This document shows positions 51,832 through 61,213 of a DNA stretch of 64,000 nucleotides, in pieces. The notes under the pieces are model-generated. The model was not told the origin of the DNA and ran no database searches. It saw only the letters and a list, made by a program, of their open reading frames with translations. A program made the position numbers and the translations under genes. This stretch comes from CAMBDS01 sp964355675 (lineage in GTDB: Bacteria > Electryoneota > AABM5-125-24 > Hatepunaeales > Hatepunaeaceae), in the NCBI GenBank assembly GCA_964355675.1, contig CAYHEC010000008.1:71515-135514 (forward strand), given 5' to 3'. Position 1 is the first letter of the stretch, and each line of letters opens with the position of its first letter.

Positions 51832-53196
51832 TTATACCATCTCATCAAAATCTTCATCTGAAATCTCCTCGTCCAGATCTTCCTCTGTAAAATCATCATC
51901 AGACTGATCAGGAATTGGTCTTGGCGAGTTATCAGGAATGATGAAATCGACGACTATCATGCCTTCCTGAAAACTGCGTCCGATTACCTGAACACGCTCT
52001 TCCAAATCCTTCAGCCGATCTATCTCGTCAGGCAGAAATCTCTCAGTGCAACGAATGTATCGTTTTTGCGTATGTTCGACAATTTTCTCTGGCAAATCAC
52101 CCAGCCGAATTTCACGTAGAGCGCTGATAAAAAGAGCGCCGGGGAATTGTCTGCTCAGTCCTTCGATTAAAAGAGGGTCGTCGATTGCGTCAACTTTATT
52201 GAATACCAGTACTTGCGGCGTGCTGTCAAGCTTCAATTCCTTAAGTAGTTCATCTGTTTTGGCAAGCTGTCCCTCCCAATGCGGATGTGAGATATCGACA
52301 ACATGGATAAACAGATCTGCCTGACGAGACTCCTCCAGCGTGCTATTGAAGGAAGCCATCAACCCTAATGGTAGCTTACGAATAAAACCTACCGTGTCGA
52401 TCAGGAGAATACGTGTACCATCAGGAAGCCGGAAGGATCTCACGGTGGGGTCGAGCGTGGCAAACAACCTGTCTTCGACGAAGACGTTTGAGTGAGTCAG
52501 CGCGTTAATTAATGTTGATTTTCCGGCGTTGGTATAGCCGATAATTGCCGCCTTGAAGAGATCGCGGCGCTTATGCCGACGAGTCTCACGAGCTTTCTCG
52601 ATTTTTTTCAGTTCTTTGCGAAGTTTGCTGACCTGATGTTTTAGCCCCTGCCGATCAATTTCGAGTTGTGTTTCTCCGGGGCCTCGGGCAATTGGACCGG
52701 AAACTTGTCGTGAAAAGTGTGCCCAGCGACCAGTAAGACGTGGCATCAGGTAAAGTGTTTGAGCAAGCTGAACCTGAATCTTAGCTTCGCGGGTGCGTGC
52801 TCTGGTCGCAAATATGTCAAGGATTAACCCGGCGCGATCCATCACCCGGCATTCAAGTTCTTTTTCAAGATTGCGCATCTGACCTGGAGTCAAGTCGTCA
52901 TCGAATACCGCAAGTTTTGCGTCCAACGCCTGAATCATCCCATGAAGCTCCTTGACCTTGCCTGAGCCGAGGAATAATCCGGCGTCGGGATGGTGACGGT
53001 CTTGAATGAATCTGCCAACTGATACGCCTCCGGCGGTATCAAGAAGTTGTTCAAGTTCATCCAGATGGTCATTAACCTCCCAAATTGGCATGTTTCGACG
53101 TTGGACTCCGATCAACACAGCGCCTTCTCTGGGGGTAGCGGTTTCCTTTTTAGCCAGTCTATTCAAATTATTACGACTCTTCCTTCTTCCCTGCAC
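51832..53196 (-). CDS. hflX: GTPase HflX
   Basis: HflX is a ribosome-associated GTPase linked to recovery of stalled ribosomes. The N-terminal HflX domain contains GKVKELHG and the conserved ARTREAKIQVQLAQ stretch. The GPGETQLEID motif and a coiled-coil precede the G-domain, which shows GYTNAGKST (G1), DTVGF (G3) and NKVD (G4). The C-terminal ~30 residues are strongly acidic (DDDFTEEDLDEEISDEDFDE). The GTG start overlaps the end of the upstream BatA-type gene by 26 bp in another frame, so coupling is likely. Confidence 0.96.
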   Translation of the reverse strand: MQGRRKSRNNLNRLAKKETATPREGAVLIGVQRRNMPIWEVNDHLDELEQLLDTAGGVSVGRFIQDRHHPDAGLFLGSGKVKELHGMIQALDAKLAVFDDDLTPGQMRNLEKELECRVMDRAGLILDIFATRARTREAKIQVQLAQTLYLMPRLTGRWAHFSRQVSGPIARGPGETQLEIDRQGLKHQVSKLRKELKKIEKARETRRHKRRDLFKAAIIGYTNAGKSTLINALTHSNVFVEDRLFATLDPTVRSFRLPDGTRILLIDTVGFIRKLPLGLMASFNSTLEESRQADLFIHVVDISHPHWEGQLAKTDELLKELKLDSTPQVLVFNKVDAIDDPLLIEGLSRQFPGALFISALREIRLGDLPEKIVEHTQKRYIRCTERFLPDEIDRLKDLEERVQVIGRSFQEGMIVVDFIIPDNSPRPIPDQSDDDFTEEDLDEEISDEDFDEMV

Positions 53197-55219
53197 GGGC
53201 TACGATTGACTCGGCCAAAAGAAATCCCAGAAACATCGCCGCTAATGGTCGCCAAAGCTCGCTTCCATAACGAGAAGAGGTTATTTCAGAAGTAATCTGC
53301 TCCCTTGGAACGTCAAGTATTTTTGCATCGCCAAACTTCTGAGCCAAAATGGTTAAGTCAGTGCGTTCCAACGATCCGTTTCCGATGACGATATTGGCAG
53401 GAAACTTGGACACGACGGAACCATTTTCCTCAAACCTGTAAATCCCGGGAGAGGCTATTAATCCAGCGTCATACTCAACGCCACCCATCACAGCTCGCGG
53501 CTGTTTGGAATATGTATCGCCTTGAGGCGTTACCATCGACAGCTCGATAACTTTGGACGAAAGAATAACTGGTTGCTGAGTAGATCCGACTTCCCAAGAG
53601 TCTTCGACTCCGAACCTGCTTCCTGCCACATAAGCGGCGGAACGGAACAGCAATGGCGCAAATATGCCACTGAAAATAAATTCTCCGGCGGCTGGGGAGG
53701 GCGGTGAAGCAAACAGTAGCGCTCGCCCCATGCCAACCTGCCTTTCCAGAAGAAACGAACCTCCGGTTGTCAATGGAATGATCGATAAATCGTCTGATCC
53801 GGCCGACAAGTTGAGCGCAAATGAGAGATTTGGCGGCGCCGGAGAACCGGACTCCTCAAACACCCCGAAGAAGAGTGGATGACTATGGTCGAATTTCCCC
53901 CACTTGACTCCACCGGTAGTGACGCCTGCAACGGCGTTGAAACCAAGCTTGTGCAGAATACCGCGACTTAAATCTGCCAGATCTGAGGCTTGCCCGGGCA
54001 TCAGAACTACTCCACCACCAGCACCGACGAATTCATCGACACGTTGAACCGCGCCAGAGGATAAGGTTGGTATGTCAGCCAAAATAATTCCATCGTACCC
54101 ACCCAGCGGCTCGGTCTCCCAGCTTCGAGCCAGTCTGAGGGTCAGATCATAGTAATATTCTGGACCCGATTCGAAAACAGATTTCAAAATCGTTAATTCG
54201 ATGCTATCGGCGGCGACGATCAACAGGCGTAATTTCTCAGGAACATCAAGCACAAAATGGCGACGGTTATCCGCTGGGAAAGGGTCGGGATCTTCGAGCC
54301 TGACCGATCCGGAAAGCAACCCGGCTTCACCAAGGGTAAACATGAAATTCTTTACGGCAATACCCTCAGCCGGTAAGTCAACCGAGCCTTGTGCTACTCG
54401 GTCGTTACCAATGAATAGGCTTAACGGGCATCCTTCGAGTGGTTTTTTGCCATAGTTCCTGATTGTTGCCGTTAACTCAACCGGTCTGCCCTTTTGTCTT
54501 ATTGCGCTGAGTAATTTGATATTTTCAATTCCAATGTTGCCAAGGTGTTCGGGCCCTGCCGGGATCAAATAGGTGCGTACCTTTTCGAAATTTGGAACAG
54601 CAACAGAGTCAAATCCACCGCCATAATAGGATGAGAGGATATAAAGTTCCCGATTAAAACGATCCGTTTTCTTGAAAATGCTGTCGGTCTGGGCAAAGCA
54701 GTAGTTGAATTTTGGCTTGAATAGTTGCGGCTGAAGATCACGAAGCTCTGCTGAAACAACCTCGATCTCTGTTGCACTGGAAGTAATTGGATTCGCCGGG
54801 TCAGAACTGCAAAGGATAGTTACTCGGTCGTTCGTACCGACTAACTTCAGAAGAGTTTCGAGATAATCGACTTCCATCGTGTAAATCGGACCGCTTCTTG
54901 TTTCAGCCGAAGCGGAGAGCGCATCATCGAGAATAACCACCATTTCAGTTGACGAGGCGGCTCCCCCTGAAGCCGCGTCGCTTTTCAATGCTGGCCGAGT
55001 AAATGCCATCACCAATGCCAGAACAGCTAAAGTACGGAGAATCAAAAGAATGATCTGACGCAACTGGACGCGACGAGCCTGTCGCTTCTGGAGCTTCAAG
55101 AGAAATTCGAGACTGCTGAAATCGATAACAGGCAGACGCTGACGGCTGAAGAAGTGGAGAAGGACAGGGATTGCCGCGGCGGCAAGGGCTGGCAAAAATA
55201 TGGTGTAGAGGAAGCTCAA
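53171..55219 (-). CDS. BatA-type membrane protein (aerotolerance-regulator N-terminal domain)
   Basis: The first ~80 residues match the BatA N-terminal domain: LPALAAAAIPVLLHFFSRQRLPVIDFSSLEFL and a second helix RTLAVLALVMAFTRP. A vWA-like region follows, starting VVILDDALSAS; its MIDAS motif is poorly kept. Then come glutamine-amidotransferase-like and beta-sandwich segments, and a C-terminal membrane helix (LAAMFLGFLLAESIVA). In Bacteroidetes such proteins accompany MoxR and DUF58 genes; here the DUF58 gene is ~43 kb away. A TTG start is used. It overlaps hflX. Confidence 0.87.
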   Translation of the reverse strand: MSFLYTIFLPALAAAAIPVLLHFFSRQRLPVIDFSSLEFLLKLQKRQARRVQLRQIILLILRTLAVLALVMAFTRPALKSDAASGGAASSTEMVVILDDALSASAETRSGPIYTMEVDYLETLLKLVGTNDRVTILCSSDPANPITSSATEIEVVSAELRDLQPQLFKPKFNYCFAQTDSIFKKTDRFNRELYILSSYYGGGFDSVAVPNFEKVRTYLIPAGPEHLGNIGIENIKLLSAIRQKGRPVELTATIRNYGKKPLEGCPLSLFIGNDRVAQGSVDLPAEGIAVKNFMFTLGEAGLLSGSVRLEDPDPFPADNRRHFVLDVPEKLRLLIVAADSIELTILKSVFESGPEYYYDLTLRLARSWETEPLGGYDGIILADIPTLSSGAVQRVDEFVGAGGGVVLMPGQASDLADLSRGILHKLGFNAVAGVTTGGVKWGKFDHSHPLFFGVFEESGSPAPPNLSFALNLSAGSDDLSIIPLTTGGSFLLERQVGMGRALLFASPPSPAAGEFIFSGIFAPLLFRSAAYVAGSRFGVEDSWEVGSTQQPVILSSKVIELSMVTPQGDTYSKQPRAVMGGVEYDAGLIASPGIYRFEENGSVVSKFPANIVIGNGSLERTDLTILAQKFGDAKILDVPREQITSEITSSRYGSELWRPLAAMFLGFLLAESIVARAGKKEES

Positions 55220-55238
55220 ATTGGAGTCCGGCGGCTTG

Positions 55239-55517
55239 TCAACGCCTTGAAGTGACGATCAGGTATAGTCCAATAACGATCAAAACGGTCGCGGCAATCG
55301 GGATATCGAAGTAAAACCATCCCATTCGATTTGCCAGCCAGACAAAACCGATCAAGACGAAAACCAATCCCCAAAGAGTGCGACCGCTCGATTGGTAGGG
55401 CCTGCGAGTACATGTCGGATCTATCCTTTGTCCGGTTCGTTCGACAAGGTCATCAATGCGTTTGCCCATCGCTTCGAGACGTTGTTCAAGTTCGGCAATT
55501 TTCTCATTCTCTTCCAT
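55239..55517 (-). CDS. Small coiled-coil membrane protein
   Basis: Ninety-two residues: an N-terminal heptad-rich stretch (MEENEKIAELEQRLEAMGKRIDDL), a basic linker, then two hydrophobic helices (LWGLVFVLIGFVWLANR and IPIAATVLIVIGLYLIV) resembling the LiaF-type transmembrane region. It lies 19 bp before the BatA-type gene in the same direction. Function unknown. Confidence 0.8.
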   Translation of the reverse strand: MEENEKIAELEQRLEAMGKRIDDLVERTGQRIDPTCTRRPYQSSGRTLWGLVFVLIGFVWLANRMGWFYFDIPIAATVLIVIGLYLIVTSRR

Positions 55518-55558
55518 AACGGCATCCTATATTTTCCGAAAGTTTTGCCCGGATGGCA

Positions 55559-55645
55559 CTCTTGGTGGGCTGGATTAATCCCGCTCTGCCCGCGTAGGAT
55601 AAGCGTCCCCGCTTGTCAAGGGCGGGTTCAAATCCGCCCTCCAAG
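55559..55645. repeat. Composite palindrome with nested CGCGTAGGATAAGCG unit
   Basis: Arms CTTGGTGGGC.GGATT and AATCCGCCCTCCAAG enclose CGCGTAGGATAAGCGTCC-type sequence, also seen twice at 63452-63547, and a GGGCGGGTT/AATCCGCCC hairpin. Confidence 0.85.
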
Positions 55646-55658
55646 AATATCGAATATT

Positions 55659-56801
55659 TTACCAGGAACGAAAGAACTTGGAAAGATTTAACTCCTGCAA
55701 CTGGTAATTGTCGGGAGCGATGGCGTCCAATTTGACGGCTTCCGACATGCGGAAATACTTGATGGTAGCCATCCTTTCGCCTTGCCGCAGGAAAGTAATG
55801 ATATTATGACCGCGTGTCTCGAAAATCAACGGTGTTCCGCCTTGCCTTCCCCACCCAAAACCCGGATGGACAAATCCAGCGTAATGAATTCTTAACTCTC
55901 CAAGTTGCTCAGTAACAGCATGCACGAAAGCCGAGACATCGGGAGGCAGACTGAATCGCTCGCGCGATCTGAGGATGTAAAAGCGTTCGGGGACGATTTT
56001 AAGCGTCTCTCCGGTTTCACCATCAGGCGTTACGGGCTTCCAATAATTACGTGGGTCATGACCTTTAGCACTATTGATCAGGTCAATTGGTTCCCGGACG
56101 CCGGTGAGTGCTTCAAATCCGATGTACCCGGTACAACTTCCCTCTTTGACAGGAGAGACGTCAACCGTCAACTCTCCAACCCCGCCGGAATCAGTTTCTC
56201 CTCCATGCGGTCCAGTTAGCACTTCACCATAAAGCCTTAATTCTTCCGCACTTAACTCGCATAATCGTGGATCGCCCTGAAAAAGTCGCAGTTGGTTTAA
56301 TGTAACACCGGCCTTGACCAAGATTGGAAAACTGATCGGCGTTACCTCAGCGTATAAGGATACTCGCCAACGACCGCTCACTCGTCTCGGTAGTACCTCG
56401 TCATAACCTGCGGCGTAGTCGGCAACCAGTCGAACGAGCATATCGAGCCTGCCAATAGAACTTTTACCAGAAGCATAGCCTTGTAATTCAGGATATTCGT
56501 CGAAGTAGAGTGATTCTCTCAGGCGAATCACATAAGTGTTAGGTGGTTCAAGAATTACCGGGCGGGAAAGATCGAGATTCTTGTCGATGAAATGCGATTG
56601 AGTCAAGACATCCGTGTACGGTCGGTCCAGACGTCCTTTTATCGAGCCATGCATTTTCCAGCCTTCTTCGCCAAGCGTAAGGTCGATGGCGCTGGCTCCT
56701 GATGCATCTTCCGGGTTGGCAACTCCTTCGATTACTCCAGTATGGGCAAGGTGTGCCAACTGCCTGCTTGAAAGTACACCCGGACGGAAAAGTTCACTCA
56801 C
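55659..56801 (-). CDS. dcd: Bidomain 2'-deoxycytidine 5'-triphosphate deaminase-like protein
   Basis: About 380 residues with two dUTPase-fold halves. The N-terminal half has GVLSSRQLAHLA and YASGKSSIGRLDM; the C-terminal half has HYAGFVHPGFGWG, TPLIFETRGHN and the final MATIKYFRM. This arrangement fits the long DCD family (N-terminal domain PF06559) common in Alphaproteobacteria, rather than the ~190-residue trimeric Dcd. It would supply dUTP for dTMP synthesis; which half is catalytic was not resolved. The GTG start overlaps the stop of parA (GTGA), so the two genes are coupled. Confidence 0.88.
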   Translation of the reverse strand: MSELFRPGVLSSRQLAHLAHTGVIEGVANPEDASGASAIDLTLGEEGWKMHGSIKGRLDRPYTDVLTQSHFIDKNLDLSRPVILEPPNTYVIRLRESLYFDEYPELQGYASGKSSIGRLDMLVRLVADYAAGYDEVLPRRVSGRWRVSLYAEVTPISFPILVKAGVTLNQLRLFQGDPRLCELSAEELRLYGEVLTGPHGGETDSGGVGELTVDVSPVKEGSCTGYIGFEALTGVREPIDLINSAKGHDPRNYWKPVTPDGETGETLKIVPERFYILRSRERFSLPPDVSAFVHAVTEQLGELRIHYAGFVHPGFGWGRQGGTPLIFETRGHNIITFLRQGERMATIKYFRMSEAVKLDAIAPDNYQLQELNLSKFFRSW

Positions 56802-57571
56802 GCCGCACGCACCTGACGAGCCATCAGTTCGGCCGCCACAGCAAGGTAATCTCTGGCTCCCTGGGAACCAGCTGCTATGTGCATAGCAGGTTTCCCGTAG
56901 CTGGGAGCTTCGGCAAGCCGGACATTGCGGTGAACTGTTGTTTGGAAAGTATGCTCAGGAAAGAACTTACGCAATTCATCACGAACCTGCCTCGAAAGAT
57001 TTAACCGCTCGTCAAACATCGTCAGCAGAAGTCCTTCCATAGTGAGAGCCGGGTTAAGGCGTACTTGCACAAGCCGAATTGTGTTTAATAATTGTGTCAA
57101 GCCTTCAAGCGCGAAGTATTCCGCTTGAACCGGCACCATCACCGCATCGGCGGCAGTCAAGCCGTTAAGAGTCAACAATCCCAGCGAAGGAGGGCAGTCG
57201 ATCAGGATGAAGTCGAAATCATCGCGAATAAGGTCAACGGCTTGCTTAAGTACTTTTTCTCGTTCTGCAATATTAACCAGTTCGATCTCGGCGCCCACGA
57301 GTCGAATATGAGCCGGAAGAACAGAGAGAAATGGAAATTCAGTTTTTCTAATGACAGATTGAGGAGGCACTGAATCGATAAGAACATCGTAAATACAAGG
57401 ATCATCTCGATCGAGTCTGATGTTCAGTGAAGAACTTGAGTTCGATTGCGGATCGAGGTCGAGGAGGAGTGTTCGTTTTTCGGCAACCGCCAGAGCCGCC
57501 GAAAGATTGACGGCAGTGGTCGTCTTTCCGACGCCGCCTTTCTGATTGGCTATAGCTATGACGCGAGACAT
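56798..57571 (-). CDS. parA: ParA/Soj-family ATPase
   Basis: A deviant Walker A motif KGGVGKTTTAVNLS, DLDPQSN and the IIDCPP-like LIDCPPSLG identify a ParA-type partition ATPase; length (257 residues) is normal. ParA usually works with ParB, whose gene commonly lies next to it; here the downstream partner is the dCTP deaminase and no parB is in the window. This may be a chromosomal ParA whose partner is elsewhere or an orphan positioning ATPase. ATG start at 57571. Confidence 0.95.
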   Translation of the reverse strand: MSRVIAIANQKGGVGKTTTAVNLSAALAVAEKRTLLLDLDPQSNSSSSLNIRLDRDDPCIYDVLIDSVPPQSVIRKTEFPFLSVLPAHIRLVGAEIELVNIAEREKVLKQAVDLIRDDFDFILIDCPPSLGLLTLNGLTAADAVMVPVQAEYFALEGLTQLLNTIRLVQVRLNPALTMEGLLLTMFDERLNLSRQVRDELRKFFPEHTFQTTVHRNVRLAEAPSYGKPAMHIAAGSQGARDYLAVAAELMARQVRAA

Positions 57572-57584
57572 TGAAACCCATAAT

Positions 57585-57657
57585 CTTGGAGGGCGGGTTT
57601 TAACCCGCCCTCCTGTACAAGATGATCTTCAGGGCTGGTGAAAGTCCGCCCTCCAAG
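57585..57657. repeat. GGAGGGCGG composite palindrome between parA and the next gene
   Basis: A GGAGGGCGGGTT/AACCCGCCCTCC hairpin (57588-57613) and a wider pairing of CTTGGAGGGCGG with CCGCCCTCCAAG (57646-57657). Confidence 0.9.
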
Positions 57658-57668
57658 AATTTGTGGTA

Positions 57669-58409
57669 TTACTTTGCGCTCCAGACCGGAAAGACGCTGA
57701 ATCTCCAACCGAAACCACCGTATGGATCAGCTTTGGACTCCATCGGAAAAAACTGGGCATAGCTAATTCCACCCTGAAGCAAGAGATTTTCACTATTCCA
57801 AAGCGCCATATCGACGCCTCCGCGAATGGTAAACAATTTGTCGTCTTCGATCCAGGTCGTCTTCAGGGTTGAGCCTTCATAATCAAAATTACTTTTTTCG
57901 CGTTTGATGCTACGAAAAGCATAGCCCAGATCGATTTGTGCCAATCCGGAAAGCCAGGATAGCGGCGTCGTAAATTCATAGGCAACGCCACCGTTAAGCC
58001 AGTTTGTGTTCTTACGTTCAATAGAAATTTGATTTCGGACAGTGAAACCGAAAAATTCGTAAATCATCGGATAGGTGAAGTTGGCACGATCTTGAATAAT
58101 AGCGGCGGAGGCTTGAAGCGCGATTTGTTCGTTCAAGCGGTAGCGATAAAGCAATCCCAATACTGGTGGTTTGAAATCGTCTTCAGCTCGATAGGAATCA
58201 CTGAAGAAAAGAGTGGAATCAGTGTAGCCAAATTCCTCGCCAACTTGGAAATTGTAACTCCAATCGAGGCCACGCTGTTCTCGGTTCAAGTATTGATAAC
58301 CGACAATCGGCAACAACGTATGGCGGGCTTGCCTTGAACTGCCAATATCGATGTTGTCCGCCCCGAATGCGGGCAGTGTCACGGCAAGAATGATAATTAA
58401 GGTTCGCAC
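57669..58409 (-). CDS. Putative outer-membrane beta-barrel protein
   Basis: GTG start ten bases after GGAGGT. A signal peptide (about 1-17, ending AFGA) precedes a ~225-residue mature protein with alternating strands rich in Tyr, Phe, Trp and Gly. The last residues end in a hydrophobic-aromatic strand (WRFSVFPVW) as in many outer-membrane barrels. Family not recognised. Function unknown. Confidence 0.72.
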   Translation of the reverse strand: MRTLIIILAVTLPAFGADNIDIGSSRQARHTLLPIVGYQYLNREQRGLDWSYNFQVGEEFGYTDSTLFFSDSYRAEDDFKPPVLGLLYRYRLNEQIALQASAAIIQDRANFTYPMIYEFFGFTVRNQISIERKNTNWLNGGVAYEFTTPLSWLSGLAQIDLGYAFRSIKREKSNFDYEGSTLKTTWIEDDKLFTIRGGVDMALWNSENLLLQGGISYAQFFPMESKADPYGGFGWRFSVFPVWSAK

Positions 58410-58646
58410 GATCGAAACACCTCCGATGGGTAAAGGATTCCTTCCGAATATTTGCCTGCCAGAAATGCAAGCTACGGTAGTGGTTTTCCCACAATCTACA
58501 AGGTAACTATCTCAAGCCCTTTGCACAAGACGAGAGAATAGAAAATGCGTTGAGCCAGAAAGGCGAATGTAGAGTGTAACTCGGCGAGCTTAGCTTGACG
58601 GTAAGGATATCAGGTTAAAGGCTCCCACCCAGCCAAACTCGTCGGG
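58410..58646. other. Intergenic region
   Basis: A 237-bp gap upstream of the beta-barrel gene and downstream of yhaM. No repeat family, promoter of convincing quality or gene was recognised. Confidence 0.6.
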
Positions 58647-59618
58647 CTACGCGCCAGCGTCCCTGCCGTCACCCTCTTCCCCAGTATCGATCCAGCGGTC
58701 GAGTAACTTGACGAACCGCCACCTGCCGCTACCGGGTTCTTCTGAAATACGTTTCAAAGCGTCCATCTTCGAGTCTATCTCATCAGCGTAATTGAGCAAA
58801 AACGCCTCACGGAACATCGGTTGTACCGGCGAACCATGTTCGCCCTGATGAGAAAGGATTAAATGAAGAATTTTGTCGAGTAATTCGGGGGGGAAGCCTT
58901 CGATACTCGCCGCTCGCTGGGTTGTCCATTGAGCGCCTAAAGTGATATGTCCGACCAACCTCCCGCGGTCTGTATAGTCAAATAGACTATCATAGCGAAG
59001 CTCTTCAAGCTTGCCGATGTCGTGGAGCATTGCTCCAGCCATCAGCAGATCTCGATCAACATCGGGGTAATGTCGGGCGAGTCGGCGCACCAGCCTTGTC
59101 AGCGATAGCGTGTGCTCTAACAAACCACCGAGGCGGTTATGATGCCAGAGCTTGCCGGCGGGAGCACGCGAGAATGCAGTGGCAATTTTCTCATCATCGA
59201 AAAATGCTTCCAACAGTTTCTGCAGGAAGGGATTACTGATCGATTTGATAAGTTGCTTGAATTGTGAAAACAGTACTTCCGGGTCCTCATCGATGGACGG
59301 TAGAAATGTCGAAGGATCGACGCCGTCTTGAGGCGTGGTAGCCCGAATTTGTTTGACATTTAACTTACGCCGTCCCTCGAATTCTTCGACCAGACCCTTA
59401 AGTTTGACAACCTGACCGATTTTGAATTCCCGGAATAGTCTCTCTGCGTCTTCCCAAATGTTTCCCTGCAATCTTCCCGAACGATCACCAAACTCCACGG
59501 CAAGGTAACTTCCGCCGTCGCGCTTGATGCGCACAGCTATCGCCTGCAACAGAGCAAATCCGGTGAAGATTTCGCCGGGGAGATGCTCTTTCAGGGGCTT
59601 GGTGATCGGTTCGATCAT
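58647..59618 (-). CDS. yhaM: 3'-5' exoribonuclease YhaM-like (OB fold plus HD domain)
   Basis: An N-terminal OB-fold (IAVRIKRDGGSYLAVEFGDRSGRLQGNIWEDAE) is followed by an HD hydrolase domain (HHNRLGGLLEHTLSLTRLVRRLARHYP, GAMLHDIGKLEEL, ILSHQGEHGS). This order is that of YhaM/CBF1, a 3'-5' exoribonuclease. The upstream SnoaL-like gene ends 12 bp before it, so they may form an operon. Confidence 0.92.
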   Translation of the reverse strand: MIEPITKPLKEHLPGEIFTGFALLQAIAVRIKRDGGSYLAVEFGDRSGRLQGNIWEDAERLFREFKIGQVVKLKGLVEEFEGRRKLNVKQIRATTPQDGVDPSTFLPSIDEDPEVLFSQFKQLIKSISNPFLQKLLEAFFDDEKIATAFSRAPAGKLWHHNRLGGLLEHTLSLTRLVRRLARHYPDVDRDLLMAGAMLHDIGKLEELRYDSLFDYTDRGRLVGHITLGAQWTTQRAASIEGFPPELLDKILHLILSHQGEHGSPVQPMFREAFLLNYADEIDSKMDALKRISEEPGSGRWRFVKLLDRWIDTGEEGDGRDAGA

Positions 59619-59630
59619 GTTGAATGAAAC

Positions 59631-59993
59631 CTATTCTGCGTAGAGTGCCGAAACGTCGATGTAAATTTGGTAGTGCTTCACCAAGCCGTCTTCCATATTA
59701 AAGAAATTGCAAAACGGGAGAGTGAGCGTGGAGCCGTTGTGGCGTGTGTAAGTCACCTCGCCCCGACTGATCAGATTATTCTCGCTTTCTGCGACGTCGA
59801 TCAAACGGTGGGACAGGCTTTTGATACTGGAGTAAAAGCCATCGACAACTTGTTGTATATTTTCTCGTCCCACAACTGGATCCCAGTTGCCAAACCTAAA
59901 TGACCCAGCCTCGGCAATAAATGACGCAAAGTTTGCGGCATTCATGCTGTCGATGGCGGAGAAAAGAGTCGGAAGTGTTGATTTATTTAGCAT
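59631..59993 (-). CDS. SnoaL/NTF2-like protein
   Basis: One hundred and twenty residues with the alpha+beta cone pattern of SnoaL-like proteins: an N-terminal helix, FRFGNWDPVVGRENIQQVVDGFYSSIKSLSHRLIDV, then TYTRHNGSTLTLPFCNFFNMEDGLVKHYQIYID. Often polyketide-cyclase or steroid-isomerase-like; no substrate can be assigned. Precedes yhaM in the same direction. Confidence 0.85.
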   Translation of the reverse strand: MLNKSTLPTLFSAIDSMNAANFASFIAEAGSFRFGNWDPVVGRENIQQVVDGFYSSIKSLSHRLIDVAESENNLISRGEVTYTRHNGSTLTLPFCNFFNMEDGLVKHYQIYIDVSALYAE

Positions 59994-60062
59994 TGATAGT
60001 TATTGAGTTGTTTGTGAATGAAATACGTTAATCAAGAGTATGCCTGATTGCGCGTACACTTG

Positions 60063-60086
60063 GAGAGCGACTTTTCAAGACGCTCT
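60063..60086. repeat. GAGAGCG / CGCTCT palindrome
   Basis: Imperfect copy of the 22596 type, in the gap after the threonine aldolase gene. Confidence 0.65.
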
Positions 60087-60131
60087 GATTGTTGCGTCCG
60101 CCTGAACTTTGCGAAACTTTTACAGCAGGCC

Positions 60132-61160
60132 CTAATTGAATGTCTTGCTGAGAATTCCAATCGCCTTTTCGACGGCTTTATCATCGACGTCAAGGTGACA
60201 AACCATCCTGATACGAGTTCCGAAACTTGTTGCCAGCAAACCCTGCTCCTTCAGTTGCGCCGCGACCTCAGTACCCTGCCGGGGAGCCGCGTCGAAAATG
60301 ACAATATTGGTTTGCACGGAGTCGAGATCGATCTCGATGGACTTCATTTCAGCCACCGCCAAAGCGATGCGTTTCGCCAAGGCGTGGTCATCGGCAAGTC
60401 GCGCCCGATGATTATCGATGGCGTAAAGTCCTGCCGCGGCGAGAATACCGGCTTGGCGCATACCACCACCAAAGCGCTTGCGCGCCCGATGAGCCTTGTC
60501 GATAAATTCTGCCGAACCCGCAATCAGCGATCCGACCGGGCAACCGAGCCCCTTCGAAAGACAACAGGAAACCGAGTCGAAGGGAGCGGCAAGCTCTTTC
60601 TCACTTTTGCCTGTCGCTACCGATACATTCCAAAGTCTTGCTCCGTCGAGATGCATCGCCAGTCCTTTTCGGTCGGCAAGCTCGCGCAGAGCGGCTACGT
60701 TCTCCTGCGGGAAGATTGTACCGCCGGAGCGATTGTGGCTGTTCTCGACCCATATCAATCTGCTGGGTGCGAAGTGATGATCAGCAGGCCGCAGGCGAGG
60801 TTCGAGGTCGGCGGCAGTGAACGAGCCGTGAACGCCTTCGATTGTCGCCGGAACTATACCGGAAAGCATTGCCAGCGCCCCACCCTCGTAGTTCAGGACA
60901 TGAGCGCCAATATGGCAGTAGATTTCGTCGCCGGGGGTGGTATGACAGTTGACAGCGATCTGATTTGCCATTGTGCCGGAAGGGACAAACAAGGCTCGCT
61001 CTTTGCCAAGCAGTTCGGCAACTCTTCCCTGAAGGCGGTTGACGGTAGGATCGTCTCCGAATACATCGTCGCCAACTTCAGCCTCATACATCGCCCGGCG
61101 CATGGCAGGGGTAGGGCGGGTGACGGTATCGGAACGAAAATCGAGATAAGTTTGGGGCAT
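60132..61160 (-). CDS. ltaE: Low-specificity L-threonine aldolase
   Basis: PLP-dependent enzyme that splits L-threonine to glycine and acetaldehyde. FRSDTVTRPTPAMRRAM and VGDDVFGDDPTVNRLQ are the N-terminal signature, FVPSGTMANQIA the phosphate-binding region, LHLDGAR-like MHLDGARLWN follows and SKGLGCPVGS carries the PLP lysine. Length is usual. A 387-codon open frame on the opposite strand is a shadow: only this strand shows family motifs. Confidence 0.96.
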   Translation of the reverse strand: MPQTYLDFRSDTVTRPTPAMRRAMYEAEVGDDVFGDDPTVNRLQGRVAELLGKERALFVPSGTMANQIAVNCHTTPGDEIYCHIGAHVLNYEGGALAMLSGIVPATIEGVHGSFTAADLEPRLRPADHHFAPSRLIWVENSHNRSGGTIFPQENVAALRELADRKGLAMHLDGARLWNVSVATGKSEKELAAPFDSVSCCLSKGLGCPVGSLIAGSAEFIDKAHRARKRFGGGMRQAGILAAAGLYAIDNHRARLADDHALAKRIALAVAEMKSIEIDLDSVQTNIVIFDAAPRQGTEVAAQLKEQGLLATSFGTRIRMVCHLDVDDKAVEKAIGILSKTFN

Positions 61161-61213
61161 GCGGTTGAATCTATTGAGACTGATTTATTGAAATGGCTAA
61201 ACTACCTTTGATA

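Noticed and set aside
60048..61211. 387-codon open frame on the plus strand
   Set aside because: It lies opposite ltaE, whose frame carries all threonine-aldolase motifs. The plus-strand product shows no recognisable motif and is a codon-bias shadow.
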